Of a stretch of DNA of 64,000 bases, positions 19,016 to 27,625 are shown in pieces (the first letter of the stretch is position 1; the number at the start of each line of letters is the position of its first letter). Both the position numbers and the translations under genes were made by a program. The DNA is from Trichomonas vaginalis G3 (taxonomy: Eukaryota > Parabasalia > Trichomonadida > Trichomonadidae). Location: positions 169,010-233,009 of the forward strand of contig NW_026529243.1 of NCBI RefSeq assembly GCF_026262505.1. Direction: 5' to 3'. The notes below the pieces were generated by a model that worked only from the letters and a program-made list of their open reading frames with translations, was not told where the DNA came from and did no database searches.

Positions 19016-19291
19016 TTATTTGGATAAGTATGTGAAATTAAGGTCAATTTGCAAAATTAGTTCCCGACCTTTGAATTGGACTCTTTCGTCATCCCAGTTG
19101 CGTAGGAGGTCGTCCCAGAGGAGTTGGTAGATTTGCCAATCCAAGGACGATTTGTCCTCCCAGGCATTGAGGATGTACTGCTCGTAGAGTCTCATGACCT
19201 CTCCCTTGCACCAGACACCCTCTTCCTTGGAACGTAAGGCTTCTTCGAAGTGCTCGAATGCGATTGGCTGCGTGACCATCCGAAATGACAC
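19016..19291 (-). CDS. Small Trp-rich protein, 91 aa, unknown
   Basis: A 91-residue helical protein with many Trp and Leu (LDWQIYQLLWDDLLRNWDDE). No family recognised. It is convergent with the HNH-type gene and divergent from a very small plus-strand reading frame at 19,310. GC-shifted codons place it in the accessory island. Met at 19,291 and at 19,279 are both possible starts. Confidence 0.4.
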   Translation of the reverse strand: MSFRMVTQPIAFEHFEEALRSKEEGVWCKGEVMRLYEQYILNAWEDKSSLDWQIYQLLWDDLLRNWDDERVQFKGRELILQIDLNFTYLSK

Positions 19292-19309
19292 TTTTTGTCC
19301 GTTTGGTCA

Positions 19310-19417
19310 ATGTTTGTGTCTCGTGCCATAGTCGACGAAAATACAGACAAACAGGTTATATATGAGTTTGAGACCAAGAATGGTGTAACTCGACCTGTCC
19401 GATTCAAATTCGAATAA
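19310..19417 (+). CDS. Possible micro-protein, 35 aa
   Basis: A 35-codon reading frame (MFVSRAIVDENTDKQVIYEF and so on) with a good alternating beta pattern, between divergent and convergent genes. It stops 8 bp before the polymerase gene end on the other strand. Too short to support strongly; listed because its composition is protein-like and the space is otherwise unexplained. Confidence 0.25.
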   Translation: MFVSRAIVDENTDKQVIYEFETKNGVTRPVRFKFE

Positions 19418-19424
19418 AAATTTT

Positions 19425-21574
19425 TTACTTCATGCAATGTTTAACTATTTCACCATCTTCTTTAACACCCCAGTACTTACGCTTGGAGAGGACATGAACT
19501 TCGGTGAAAATTTTGTCCAATTTGAATTGACCCATCTTCTCACCGACCATACCCATTTCAATGAGTTTGTTGTATCCTTCTTCGTTCGTCATGAGTGCGT
19601 CAATGTTCTCATAGTAAACCTTCACTTTGGATTTGACTTCCGAGAAGAATTTGTTGTAGTTGTCAAGGACTGCTTTTGCGAACTGAGGGTAAGACCAATG
19701 TTCGACAATAGGTTTTAATGTGGTTACTAAGCCACTTTGACCTTGAGTGAATTCGTACTTCAAAACAAAAGAAAACCTTTCAACAAAGTTGTCGACCTTC
19801 TCATAATGTTTACTCTTCATCTCTTGAGGTTTTTTAATGGAATATCCCCATGTCGAATTCATAAGCAATTTGAGTGTCATTGCAAGTTTGGGGTTTGAAG
19901 CTTTCCTAATATCATACAGTTGTTGTATGACTTTTCCAACTGTATAGTTCCTTCCTGGGAACTCTCCATCTTCGTTTGGAATTCCAGTCGGGATATATTG
20001 GACGAACCTCATGTATGCGGCGTTAAGGTCGACATAGTATATTTTTTCATCTGAGTCGAACTTATCGCATCCAATCGGACCAGTTTTTGGAAATTCAAGC
20101 GAGTCTCTTATCTTCTGAGAAACTCTCCTGTTATCTCATAAACATCGTCGAAGCAACCTGTTTCATATAAAACCTTCTGACCTAACTCAGATGCTCTCCA
20201 ATACAATTTGACGTCAATTGGATGTCTCAATGGGAGTTTGTTTATAGCATCTTGAAGTTCTTGCAACCTCATTGGAAGTTCTTCTGGTTCAGGTTGGTAT
20301 CCGAACAATCCAACTCCTTTTGGAACTGTGTACTTCTTTTGTACTAGAACTTTGTCTGGAACAACTTTTGGTCTTGCTAACAGTGAAAAGTTTGTTTCGT
20401 CTTTTGGTACAAAAGTTTCTGTCAGCTTGTCATCTGGAATTGGTTCCAACAAACCTTTCTCGAAAAGAATGTTAACAGCTCTGACAATGTTGCACTTGCC
20501 TTTTCCGAACAATGGGTTTGTAAGACTTTCGTTCAACATGAAGTGGTTGTGGACAATTACAATCTTCAACCATGGTAAGTCTTTGTCAACAACATAGTCG
20601 TCATGTGAAGAACCTTTCTCAGTCGGAATGTTGACTCGGATATTCACATTTGCCAACGGTGCAATTTTAGCCAATTGACCTCTGAGCATGTACCTTGTCT
20701 TCACACATGACTCAAGATACTTCATTTTCTCTTCTGAAACAAGACCAGAGTTCCTGAGACATGTAAGAATACAAGGTTCATTGACAATTGTTTCAATTGA
20801 ATTGTAAATTCCATACCTGGTTAAGTTAATGTCAGACTTATTTCTGAACGGGAAGTATCCAGCATGTTGTCTGACTGCTTGAGGGTTAGGTTGGTACCAT
20901 TCGAACTTGACACTTGCAATTCCTTCAATTGCATTCAAAATGTCTGAGTCGGAGTCAACCATTTGTTCTCTCTTTGTAGTCTTGAAAGCGTCAAGAAGTT
21001 GTGCGGCTGTTTGTTCATTGCCATGCGCATAGTAAATGTGACCATCTAAATCTGTTACGGTTAGTCTGAGATTGTATCCTTTCTTATTTCCGTCTTGTAT
21101 GGCAGCAAGTACTCCCATGAAGCCTTCTTTGTTCTTTCCTTCGTCAAAGTTTACTGTAAAGGTTCGACCAGATGTAATTTGACTTCTAACTTCACGGTAC
21201 TTTTCATATGCATATCTTGTTCTTTCCATGGGAGCATGTGTGTCTTCACCTTTTCCTTTTTTCCTTCTCAAAGGATGCAATTGTTCGTCATGTTTCCAGT
21301 AGAATCTGGCAAAGCCGTCGTGTCCTTCAACTTGAGGCTCAGTAACATCGAAAGGTATGTCCATAAGACGTTCTTCTTCTAACCTCTCTAATCTGTTTGG
21401 ATAGTTTGCGCGTGCTGTTTCTAAGTCCATTTCATAGCGAAGACCAGCCAGTTTGTCATAGACTTTTATGGGTCTTCCCTTCCTATATTTAAAATTCTTC
21501 GAAACTTTCCAACCATATCTTTCTAACTCTGCTTTTATTCTAGCAGATTTTCTATCCATTCTATATGGGGGCAT
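19425..21574 (-). pseudogene. POLB: Maverick polymerase B, fossil
   Basis: Protein-primed DNA polymerase B gene of Maverick A on the minus strand, start at MPPYRMDRKSARIK (21,574). The C-terminal part shows a motif A region (YYVDLNAAYM followed by IPTGIPN), a motif B region (KLLMNSTWGYSIKK), a motif C-like region around VYYENIDALM, and the KLYW/RKYWGV-type end. The N-terminal part carries a domain with IVHNHFMLNE. It replicates the element's linear genome from protein-primed ends. It has about one break and is treated as a fossil. The first two thirds are nearly identical in Maverick B (58,745-60,113). Confidence 0.8.
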
Positions 21575-21603
21575 TTTTATAAAAATAAAAAAATGTTTTT
21601 TCT

Positions 21604-22188
21604 TTACTTTACGTAACCGCCTGCTGCCATAAGTCTTTGACGCCAACCCATACCAGCTAATGAAGGTTGACTTGGTTTAGTTTGGAAACTAAACTTTGGT
21701 TTTGGTTTATCTTCAGTTTTTGGTTTCTCTTCTTCTATCGGTTTTTCGTCACTTTTCGGTTCCTCTGACTTTACCTCACCTGCAGGAACAGTTGTGTCGT
21801 CAACATCTTCATAAATATCATATGCCATTTGTTTTTGTTTTCCTTTCAACTTTTTGTGTTTGTTGTAAAGTTTAGAATATTTCGACTCTAAGTCAATGAG
21901 ATGTTCTATAATGAACTGTTGGTCAGTGAAGTAAACTTTTCCATCTGTTGTCTCGAAAGCTCCTTCAGACTTCAATATTTTATTTGTGAGAGTCTGTTTC
22001 TTTTTTGAGATACTAGCCGTTCCATTTCTATGAAAAGTGACTTTGTAGTTAGGGTTTGTATTTCCAGACCTGGCACTTTCTATTATTGAATTTTTCTCTT
22101 CATCTGTAAGTTCTTTGACAGGTTTTGACAATGGTTCTGAACTTTTTGTTTGTGGTGTCAAATCTACCGTTTCAACTTCTTCGGTCAT
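21604..22188 (-). CDS. Maverick core protein, 194 aa, unknown (conserved in both copies)
   Basis: A whole 194-residue protein. The middle (NPNYKVTFHRNGTASISKKK) looks like a small beta DNA- or protein-binding domain. Helices follow (FIIEHLIDLESKYSKLYNKH), then a charged Glu/Lys/Pro linker and a C-terminal peptide SLAGMGWRQRLMAAGGYVK. It differs from the Maverick B copy at two residues only. Position next to polymerase B could suggest a terminal-protein or replication partner, but the Gly-rich C-terminal peptide would also suit a virion protein cleaved by a viral protease. Neither is shown. Confidence 0.55.
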   Translation of the reverse strand: MTEEVETVDLTPQTKSSEPLSKPVKELTDEEKNSIIESARSGNTNPNYKVTFHRNGTASISKKKQTLTNKILKSEGAFETTDGKVYFTDQQFIIEHLIDLESKYSKLYNKHKKLKGKQKQMAYDIYEDVDDTTVPAGEVKSEEPKSDEKPIEEEKPKTEDKPKPKFSFQTKPSQPSLAGMGWRQRLMAAGGYVK

Positions 22189-22189
22189 T

Positions 22190-22363
22190 TCATCTCAGTA
22201 AAAATTTTAGTTTTGTTTTGTTTTCAACTGGTTGTTTAGGTTTTTTAAGTCGGTCTAAAACTTCCTGAGGTATAGGAAGAACTTGACAAACACGTGGTTG
22301 TGTAACTGCTGGAAGCCGACAAATCCATCTTGAACCCATTTGTCTCAATGCTGTATTGTTCAT
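22190..22363 (-). CDS. Micro-protein, 57 aa, conserved in both Mavericks
   Basis: A 57-codon gene (MNNTALRQMGSRWICRLPAV, then VLPIPQEVLDRLKKPKQPVE). It overlaps the start of the 194-aa gene and follows a CTGAGATGAAATG-type leader used by both. Maverick B has the same small gene at 57,956-58,108 with a few residue changes, so two copies support it as real. Basic and Pro-rich; function unknown. Confidence 0.55.
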   Translation of the reverse strand: MNNTALRQMGSRWICRLPAVTQPRVCQVLPIPQEVLDRLKKPKQPVENKTKLKFLLR

Positions 22364-22382
22364 TTCATCTCAGTAAAAAACT

Positions 22383-22784
22383 TTACATTCCCCACGTTTG
22401 AGGCGGTTGAGGTTGGTTATTGTTTACCCATTGTTGTGCATGGTTATATCCTCTGTTAAAGAATCTTTCACCTTGGTCCATATAGTGTCCTGCTTGGTTA
22501 TAGTAGTCATTTGCTTTGTTATAATAGTTTCCTGCTTGTCTTCCTACATTGTCCATCCATCCTTGAACTTTTCCTCTTGTTTCAGGATTTGGAATAAGAT
22601 TTGCTGCATCTCGTGCTACATCCCAACCTTTCTGTACAGTTTGTATAATAGGTTGTGCTTTCTCTTTAAGTATACCTAATGTACTCAAAATCTTCCTTCC
22701 AACTCCAAATACACCTCTGGCTATTGTTCCCACTGCGGGCAAAAATCTGGATGCAACTCCTGCTAATGCGCCAAATAAACCCAT
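22383..22784 (-). CDS. Small virion-like protein with amphipathic N-terminus, 133 aa
   Basis: A whole 133-residue protein. Residues 1-35 (MGLFGALAGVASRFLPAVGT and on) form a Gly-rich amphipathic/hydrophobic helix. Residues 70-125 are Tyr/Asn/Gln-rich with a repeat-like pattern (NYYNKANDYYNQAGHYMDQG). The N-terminus resembles the membrane-active pVI/pX-type peptides of adeno- and Polinton-like viruses, which is the best guess for its role. It shares a 16-bp divergent spacer with the integrase gene. Confidence 0.5.
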   Translation of the reverse strand: MGLFGALAGVASRFLPAVGTIARGVFGVGRKILSTLGILKEKAQPIIQTVQKGWDVARDAANLIPNPETRGKVQGWMDNVGRQAGNYYNKANDYYNQAGHYMDQGERFFNRGYNHAQQWVNNNQPQPPQTWGM

Positions 22785-22800
22785 TTCTTATAGGGTAAAA

Positions 22801-23759
22801 ATGACGAATCCAAACAAGGACCCCTATGTTTCTAAGGCAACAAAGAAAGCACTCATGATAAAAATCTTTAGTTCAACACCAAATGCTTGGTTTATGGATA
22901 TCTTGGAAAACATTCCGAGGTATAGAGAAGATGGACCACCATACTGGCTAATATTTGTCGGTCAAAACACAAGATACTGTGAAGCCATACCATTACAGTC
23001 CAAAAATATTTTAGATATCTTAGCAGCTTTGACAATATTCGTTGACAAATACCATCCAACAAAACTGACATCTGACTGTGAAAGTTCTTTCAAATCAGAC
23101 GATATTAAAAACTATCTGCGTTCAAAAAATGTAAACCAATATTTCATTGTCGACCAAAACCATTCTGCTCTTGGTGTCATTGACAGTTGTATAAAAATCT
23201 TAAGAGATTTAAATCAACCACAAGGTGGTGAGGTAGATGAAATGTCATATGACGACAAATATAGACATTTCTCCATGGCAAAGATGAGACAAGTTTTAAA
23301 TATTTACAATAGCCGTAAACAAAAAGGTTTGGGAAACCACTCCCCCGAAGAAATGAAAAAAACCCCGACTTAGAGAAAGACTATATATTTAATAGTTTAG
23401 TCAAAAGAGACAAACAAGAAAGAATGCCAGGCTTCAAACTTAAGAAAGGTGACAAAGTAAAAATAGAAATACCTAAACGCGACCCATATGAAAATACTAT
23501 TGACTATGACAACAATGGGAACTCGACAGGTACTCACCTTCGTGTTCGTAAAAATAGAAGAAAGTATACAAGAGAATATTATGAAGTTTTAGGCAAACAT
23601 GGCAAAATGTACAGACTGCAAGCAGAAGATAAAACTACTATTGTCAGACCTCGTTTCAAACTTGTCAAAGTTCAAGGTGGTATACTTTCAAAGACAGTTC
23701 CTAACAAATATAAGACAACTCCTGACGAATATGCTAAAGAAGTTGAAAATGACGACTAA
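22801..23759 (+). pseudogene. INT: Maverick retrovirus-like integrase (c-integrase), broken
   Basis: Integrase of the Maverick type (DDE, rve-like fold), which inserts the linear element into the host genome. The core begins with AWFMDILENIPR (first catalytic Asp region). The second region is TSDCESSFKSDDIKNYLRSK and the third NHSALGVIDSCIK. A C-terminal SH3/chromo-like domain (FKLKKGDKVKIEIPKRDPYE, then REYYEVLGKHGKMYRL) follows. The gene lies between the amphipathic protein and the fibre gene and its stop overlaps the fibre stop tail-to-tail. About one break; treated as a fossil. Maverick B has a close copy at 56,564-57,519. Confidence 0.82.
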
Positions 23760-25045
23760 GCAATTCTATACCATGCGTAAACTGTCATAAATGGCGGCAT
23801 GTAATCTTTACTTTGTCCCGTTGTTTGTGTATATCCCGAAACGCGATGTGTATGGTTTCCATCTCCCTGAGTGTCACTCCAGTAACAATTTATAGCAAAC
23901 TTAACCTCGTCTTTAACATCATATCCTTTACCTTTTGTCATTCCTGACCAATCCCAATATCTATGCTTATGCCAACCTGCTTGAGATGTACTTAAATCTA
24001 TGTAGTGACTGTGTGCAGGTAAATTTTCACCTGAAATCGTTTTACTTCCACCTGTTTCCTTTGAAGAGTTTGCACAATACAAAAACCTGTCGACTATTTG
24101 AGTCCAAGTTCCGAGACCAAGTACTACTTCTGGTCTGGTAGAGTTCATTGACGTATAAATAGAACCTATAGGATATACTGTTTGAAGTATTTCTGTCTTT
24201 AATGTTTGAAGCTCTGTTTTGTCTGCTTTTTTATATAACTTTTCTTCAAGTTCATTTACGTCAGAGATGCTATGTCTATGATATTTTTGTGGGTATGTTC
24301 CTTCTGTCCATGCTAAAATACGTTCTTTTGTTGCATCTACATATCCAGCTATCCATGTCGAGTCTGCTTTTGTATTCCTTAACTCTGTAACACCTTTCTC
24401 AAGCTCTTTCAACTGTTGTCCATCTTCCATTAAACCTCTGGTATGACTTGAAACCGTTTGTGTCAACATATCTACAGTTTCTTTGTCGGCTTTAAGGTCT
24501 AAACATCCTGAAACCCACCCTGTATTGGCTTTACCTTCTAAAATCTTCGATGTCCGTTCATGGTACCATTCAACCCTTTTTATAATTTCATTGTCTTTTT
24601 CATCCACATATTCCTTATCTGCCTTCTTCACTAACCCACTAGCCAGATATGCTAACTCATCGTCAACATACTCTTTGTCAGCTTTCTTTTCAACATCCTC
24701 TTTTGTTGCATATGTTGCATCTGCTCTGTCATGTTCTTCTTGAACTTTTTCAATGACATACTCTTTGTCAGCTTTGTTGTCAATATCTGCTTTCAAAAGA
24801 AGTTCATCTATAGGTTTCTCGTTTAAAGTTCTTTTTGTTGGATTTATACAAACAGTATGGTTCTTGTTGTCTTGAAACAGAAACTCGTCTGTCATTGGGT
24901 TTAATGTCAGTTTTAGGTTTCCTTCTTTCAATGACTCAGATATCTTAGAATAGTTTGAAAAGTTTGTTGTGTTCTTATTTAGAGCTTGCATAATGAGTTG
25001 TCGGTTGTGTTGTATTTCTCTCATAGACGCTGTTTCATTTGACAT
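23756..25045 (-). CDS. Fibre protein with phage-tail-type repeats and collar-like tip, 429 aa
   Basis: A long protein built like a bacteriophage tail fibre. The N-terminal ~75 residues are a conserved attachment-like part (MSNETASMREIQHNRQLIMQ). The shaft has repeated KADKEYVD-type units (about residues 85-275), typical of trimeric fibres. The C-terminal tip (about 290-429) carries VYPIGSIYTSMNST, then GTWTQIVDRFLYCANSS, GENLPAHSHYI and YMPPFMTVYAWYRIA, the signature of phage tail-collar/fibre-tip domains. The likely role is host-cell attachment of the virion. It looks whole here. The N and C ends match Maverick B almost exactly while the shaft differs completely (see findings). It starts 18 bp from the divergent gene at 25,064. 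Confidence 0.72.
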   Translation of the reverse strand: MSNETASMREIQHNRQLIMQALNKNTTNFSNYSKISESLKEGNLKLTLNPMTDEFLFQDNKNHTVCINPTKRTLNEKPIDELLLKADIDNKADKEYVIEKVQEEHDRADATYATKEDVEKKADKEYVDDELAYLASGLVKKADKEYVDEKDNEIIKRVEWYHERTSKILEGKANTGWVSGCLDLKADKETVDMLTQTVSSHTRGLMEDGQQLKELEKGVTELRNTKADSTWIAGYVDATKERILAWTEGTYPQKYHRHSISDVNELEEKLYKKADKTELQTLKTEILQTVYPIGSIYTSMNSTRPEVVLGLGTWTQIVDRFLYCANSSKETGGSKTISGENLPAHSHYIDLSTSQAGWHKHRYWDWSGMTKGKGYDVKDEVKFAINCYWSDTQGDGNHTHRVSGYTQTTGQSKDYMPPFMTVYAWYRIA

Positions 25046-25063
25046 TTTTATTCTAGATAAAAT

Positions 25064-25915
25064 ATGCTTCCAATAGAAAAAAAAGAAAATTCAAGAGTTG
25101 CTACAACTAAACCATTAGATGAACTTTTTACGAATGTCGGTCAAAAGTTTGAGACAGAGACCGTAAAGCATGAAGGCTATCGTTTTGACTACCCATTAAG
25201 ATGGCTAAGAGACCCATCTGTCACAAAAGCTATTGGCTTTCGTAGAATGAAGTTTGTGTCTGTAGAAGATAAAAGTTTTCCATTTATTGTAAGGTTTCAT
25301 ATAGATTATATATCTGAAGGGAAACGAAAAATGTGGGAAGAAATTGAGCTAATACAAGTTGACCTTTCATCTTCTCTACAGACTGCGTTAAAAAATATAG
25401 AAGATAAAATAAATTCATGTTATGCAAAATATGCTGATGAATATGCAAATACCGAGAGCACACTTTATGTGAGAATTGTATATGACAAACAAAATTCACA
25501 AGTGTCATTTCAAATCTACGAAGACAATCCAAAGAAAGACGAACAAATATATACAGAATTCACTGCAATGTCATGGTATTATTTGCAAAGAATGTTAAAT
25601 CAGAAAGTCGAACTTCCTTTAGCAAATATTTACAGTCGATATGCAAGAGATGAACCATATTTATTTAAAGATGTTTTCGACCCAGATGCTATTATTGTTC
25701 ATGCTTCATTTTCTGGCGCCCAAAACTCTTTCTTATGCTTGGCAAATGACTTTTACGAAAAACCTACAAAGTTATACGAACCACCAAGTGGAAGTATTTC
25801 AGACTTTCAAGTATGGTTTACTACAGATGGAAGAAAAAGAATAATTCCATTATACCATGTGTTTTACTTAGAACTTAGTTTCATATACAACTACTATCGA
25901 ACGGTAAAAATATAA
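25064..25915 (+). CDS. Fibre-partner protein with conserved ends and variable centre, 283 aa
   Basis: A whole 283-residue protein, divergent from the fibre gene. The first ~65 residues (ATTKPLDELFTNVGQKFET) and the last ~70 (SISDFQVWFTTDGRKR, then PLYHVFYLELSFIYNYYR) are nearly identical to the Maverick B copy. The middle ~140 residues are largely unrelated, though the same strand pattern remains. The pairing with the fibre and the matching pattern of variation suggest a spike, penton or fibre-binding virion protein. No named family recognised. The role is inference. Confidence 0.5.
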   Translation: MLPIEKKENSRVATTKPLDELFTNVGQKFETETVKHEGYRFDYPLRWLRDPSVTKAIGFRRMKFVSVEDKSFPFIVRFHIDYISEGKRKMWEEIELIQVDLSSSLQTALKNIEDKINSCYAKYADEYANTESTLYVRIVYDKQNSQVSFQIYEDNPKKDEQIYTEFTAMSWYYLQRMLNQKVELPLANIYSRYARDEPYLFKDVFDPDAIIVHASFSGAQNSFLCLANDFYEKPTKLYEPPSGSISDFQVWFTTDGRKRIIPLYHVFYLELSFIYNYYRTVKI

Positions 25916-25919
25916 TTTT

Positions 25920-26162
25920 TTAATACGGTTGAGGTGTTGGATTTGGTTGCCAACTTGACTGTGGTGCAGGTTCAGGCTGTTGTATAACAGGAGCTTGTTC
26001 TTCTGGTTCAGGGTCTTTAGGTATAATACCAACGAACTGACCTACTCTTTTACCAATATTTTTGACACCGTTCCAAATTCCTCTTCCTACGGTTTTTATT
26101 CCATTCCATATACCTCTTCCAACATTTCGAAAGAAGTTTCCTATCTTACTGAAGAAACCCAT
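25920..26162 (-). CDS. Small amphipathic virion-like peptide, 80 aa
   Basis: An 80-residue protein. Residues 1-45 have repeated RN-VGRGIWNGIK units (MGFFSKIGNFFRNVGRGIWN), strongly amphipathic and basic; residues 50-80 are Pro/Gln-rich. The layout is like adenovirus pX or membrane-lytic pVI peptides, so a genome-binding or membrane-active virion role is likely but not proven. Convergent with the fibre-partner gene (5 bp). The Maverick B counterpart at 53,718-53,956 is broken. Confidence 0.5.
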   Translation of the reverse strand: MGFFSKIGNFFRNVGRGIWNGIKTVGRGIWNGVKNIGKRVGQFVGIIPKDPEPEEQAPVIQQPEPAPQSSWQPNPTPQPY

Positions 26163-26180
26163 TTTACTATATGTAAAAAT

Positions 26181-26543
26181 CTAATGTCCGCCTAGTCTCT
26201 TACGTTTCCTGTTGAGTTCCATAGCATTCTTTAACTGGAGCTCATACATTCTGTTTCTCCTCTGGTAGAAAACATATTCTGGGTCAACTCCTGTGTTCGC
26301 GTCATCTGCATAAAGTTGTTTATATCCCACTTCAGGGTTTGTATAAAACTCTTTCCATCTCATATTTGCATACCATGGTGGCAAACCTAACGCAGCGTCA
26401 TTTGACATGGCAGTTTGCATTTGTACATCTGTTGGCACTTGACCATAGTTTGCCATTGCAGTTTGTATTCTAACTTCATTTGGAATATTCTCTGGGTTTG
26501 GTTGTCCAGGTTGCTGTGCATTCGCTAAGTTCTGTGCGTCCAT
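26181..26543 (-). CDS. Maverick protein, 120 aa, identical in both copies
   Basis: A whole 120-residue protein, with a Gln/Pro/Asn-rich first third and a repeated pair IQTAMANYGQVPTDVQ and MQTAMSNDAALGLP. A domain with WKEFYTNPEVGYKQLY follows, then a basic C-terminus RKRKRLGGH. The encoded protein is identical in Maverick B (53,336-53,698), the strongest sign that the copies are young. Unknown function; likely a virion or DNA-associated protein. Confidence 0.6.
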   Translation of the reverse strand: MDAQNLANAQQPGQPNPENIPNEVRIQTAMANYGQVPTDVQMQTAMSNDAALGLPPWYANMRWKEFYTNPEVGYKQLYADDANTGVDPEYVFYQRRNRMYELQLKNAMELNRKRKRLGGH

Positions 26544-26566
26544 TTAATATTAGATAAAAATATCTC

Positions 26567-26698
26567 TTACGAGTACATATACTGAACATTTGCAGGCATT
26601 GGTTCATCTTCATATTCTCTATATCTTTCTGCCACGTCAAATAAATAAATGACACAATGGAAAAAACCTAAAACAAGTAGTCCTATTTCAAACCACAT
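26567..26698 (-). CDS. Micro membrane protein, 43 aa, overlaps the methyltransferase gene
   Basis: A 43-residue protein with one membrane segment at its N-terminus (FEIGLLVLGFFHCVIYLF) and a short acidic tail. Its start overlaps the last 16 bp of the methyltransferase gene. Maverick B keeps the gene at 53,181-53,312 with only two changed residues, which supports it as coding despite its size. Possibly a virion-membrane or egress peptide. Confidence 0.55.
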   Translation of the reverse strand: MWFEIGLLVLGFFHCVIYLFDVAERYREYEDEPMPANVQYMYS

Positions 26699-27501
26699 TT
26701 ACTTACTAGTAAAATTTCTTTGTTATGACACTTTCTCCAGTTTATAGGACCTCTCTCATATTCTATCTTGTCATATCTAAACTCATAGTCATGTATGTCC
26801 TCTAACCATCTCATGACACTTTCCAAACCACTTTTATCGGATGTAAAGTAAAAGCATGGATGGTTATGTAAAACGTCTAAAGTTTCTAAAGAGTCTCTCA
26901 AAGTCCAGTCTACTTGGTATTGAAAATCCCATGTGTTATAGAACGGCGGGTCCACTATAAAGAAAACATTTTCCTTGTCTTTATATTTTTCATACAACTC
27001 TGTCCAATGACATCTCACAAACTCTATACCCTCAATATATTTTTCTATGTTCTCTTTGAAAACATTTGTATAGTTAAGATATAAAACTTTTGACATAAGT
27101 GTTTCAATGTCATGAACTCTTATAGCACCACTATATAATAGTCTAGCAGATATACTATCCCAGTCAATATACTCTGCCTTTTTCAAAACCTCTCTGACAG
27201 TATTTTTCTTATCTAATGGTATACGTTCCATCTTACCTATAGGTATCTTTTCTTTTAACTCTTTCAATATTTTGTTTGTGTCTGGTATATGTTTGAGACG
27301 GTTCATATAGTTGTCGAAGTCATTGCATATAATCTTTGAGTCAGGAAATATTGTATGGCACAAATGAGATATATAGAAACTTCCACCGAACAAGTCTACA
27401 AATGTTAGACCATTCGGTAGTTTCTTAAGTTCTCTCAATAGAATATCTTTACATCTACTCTTATTTCCAAAGAAGGGTAACGGTGGTTTTGTAAAATTCA
27501 T
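26683..27501 (-). CDS. DAMT: DNA adenine-N6 methyltransferase (Dam/D12 class)
   Basis: A whole 272-residue methyltransferase of the D12 class, which methylates adenine at N6 in DNA. Motif X/I: PFFGNKSRCKDILLRELKKL and TFVDLFGGSFYIS (the SAM-binding FxGGG-like loop, about residues 35-45). The catalytic motif IV is FIVDPPFYNTW (DPPY-type, about residue 185), followed by HPCFYFTSDKSG. It is the outermost gene, 50 bp from the right terminal repeat. T. vaginalis is known to carry adenine methylation and element-borne Dam-like genes; a role in marking or protecting element DNA or changing host expression is plausible. Maverick B carries a close, broken copy (52,378-53,196). Confidence 0.85.
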   Translation of the reverse strand: MNFTKPPLPFFGNKSRCKDILLRELKKLPNGLTFVDLFGGSFYISHLCHTIFPDSKIICNDFDNYMNRLKHIPDTNKILKELKEKIPIGKMERIPLDKKNTVREVLKKAEYIDWDSISARLLYSGAIRVHDIETLMSKVLYLNYTNVFKENIEKYIEGIEFVRCHWTELYEKYKDKENVFFIVDPPFYNTWDFQYQVDWTLRDSLETLDVLHNHPCFYFTSDKSGLESVMRWLEDIHDYEFRYDKIEYERGPINWRKCHNKEILLVSKCGLK

Positions 27502-27552
27502 TTTATATATATAATAAAAATGTTTTTTCCTGAAAAGTGACAGAAAAGTGAC

Positions 27553-27591
27553 GGGGGGCTAGAGGGCACGAAGTGCCTGGAAGCCCCACTA

Positions 27592-27621
<30 letters not shown>
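27553..27621 (-). repeat. Right terminal inverted repeat of Maverick A with poly-T
   Basis: Reverse complement of the left end: GGGGGCTAGAGGGCACGAAG, continuing through TGCCTGGAAGCCCCACTACC, then 28 T. It folds into the same hairpin as the left repeat. The AT-rich 27,622-27,940 that follows has nothing I can name. Confidence 0.85.

Positions 27622-27625
<4 letters not shown>

Noticed and set aside
22398-22679. 93-codon plus-strand frame, repeated at 57,640-57,921
   Set aside because: Antisense shadow of the amphipathic 133-aa protein; its conservation only follows from the near-identity of the two copies.
27594-27621. Poly-T tract as a sign of a retroposed (poly-A) copy
   Set aside because: The same homopolymer stands at the other end in inverted orientation next to the terminal repeat, so it belongs to the Maverick end or its target, not to an mRNA tail.
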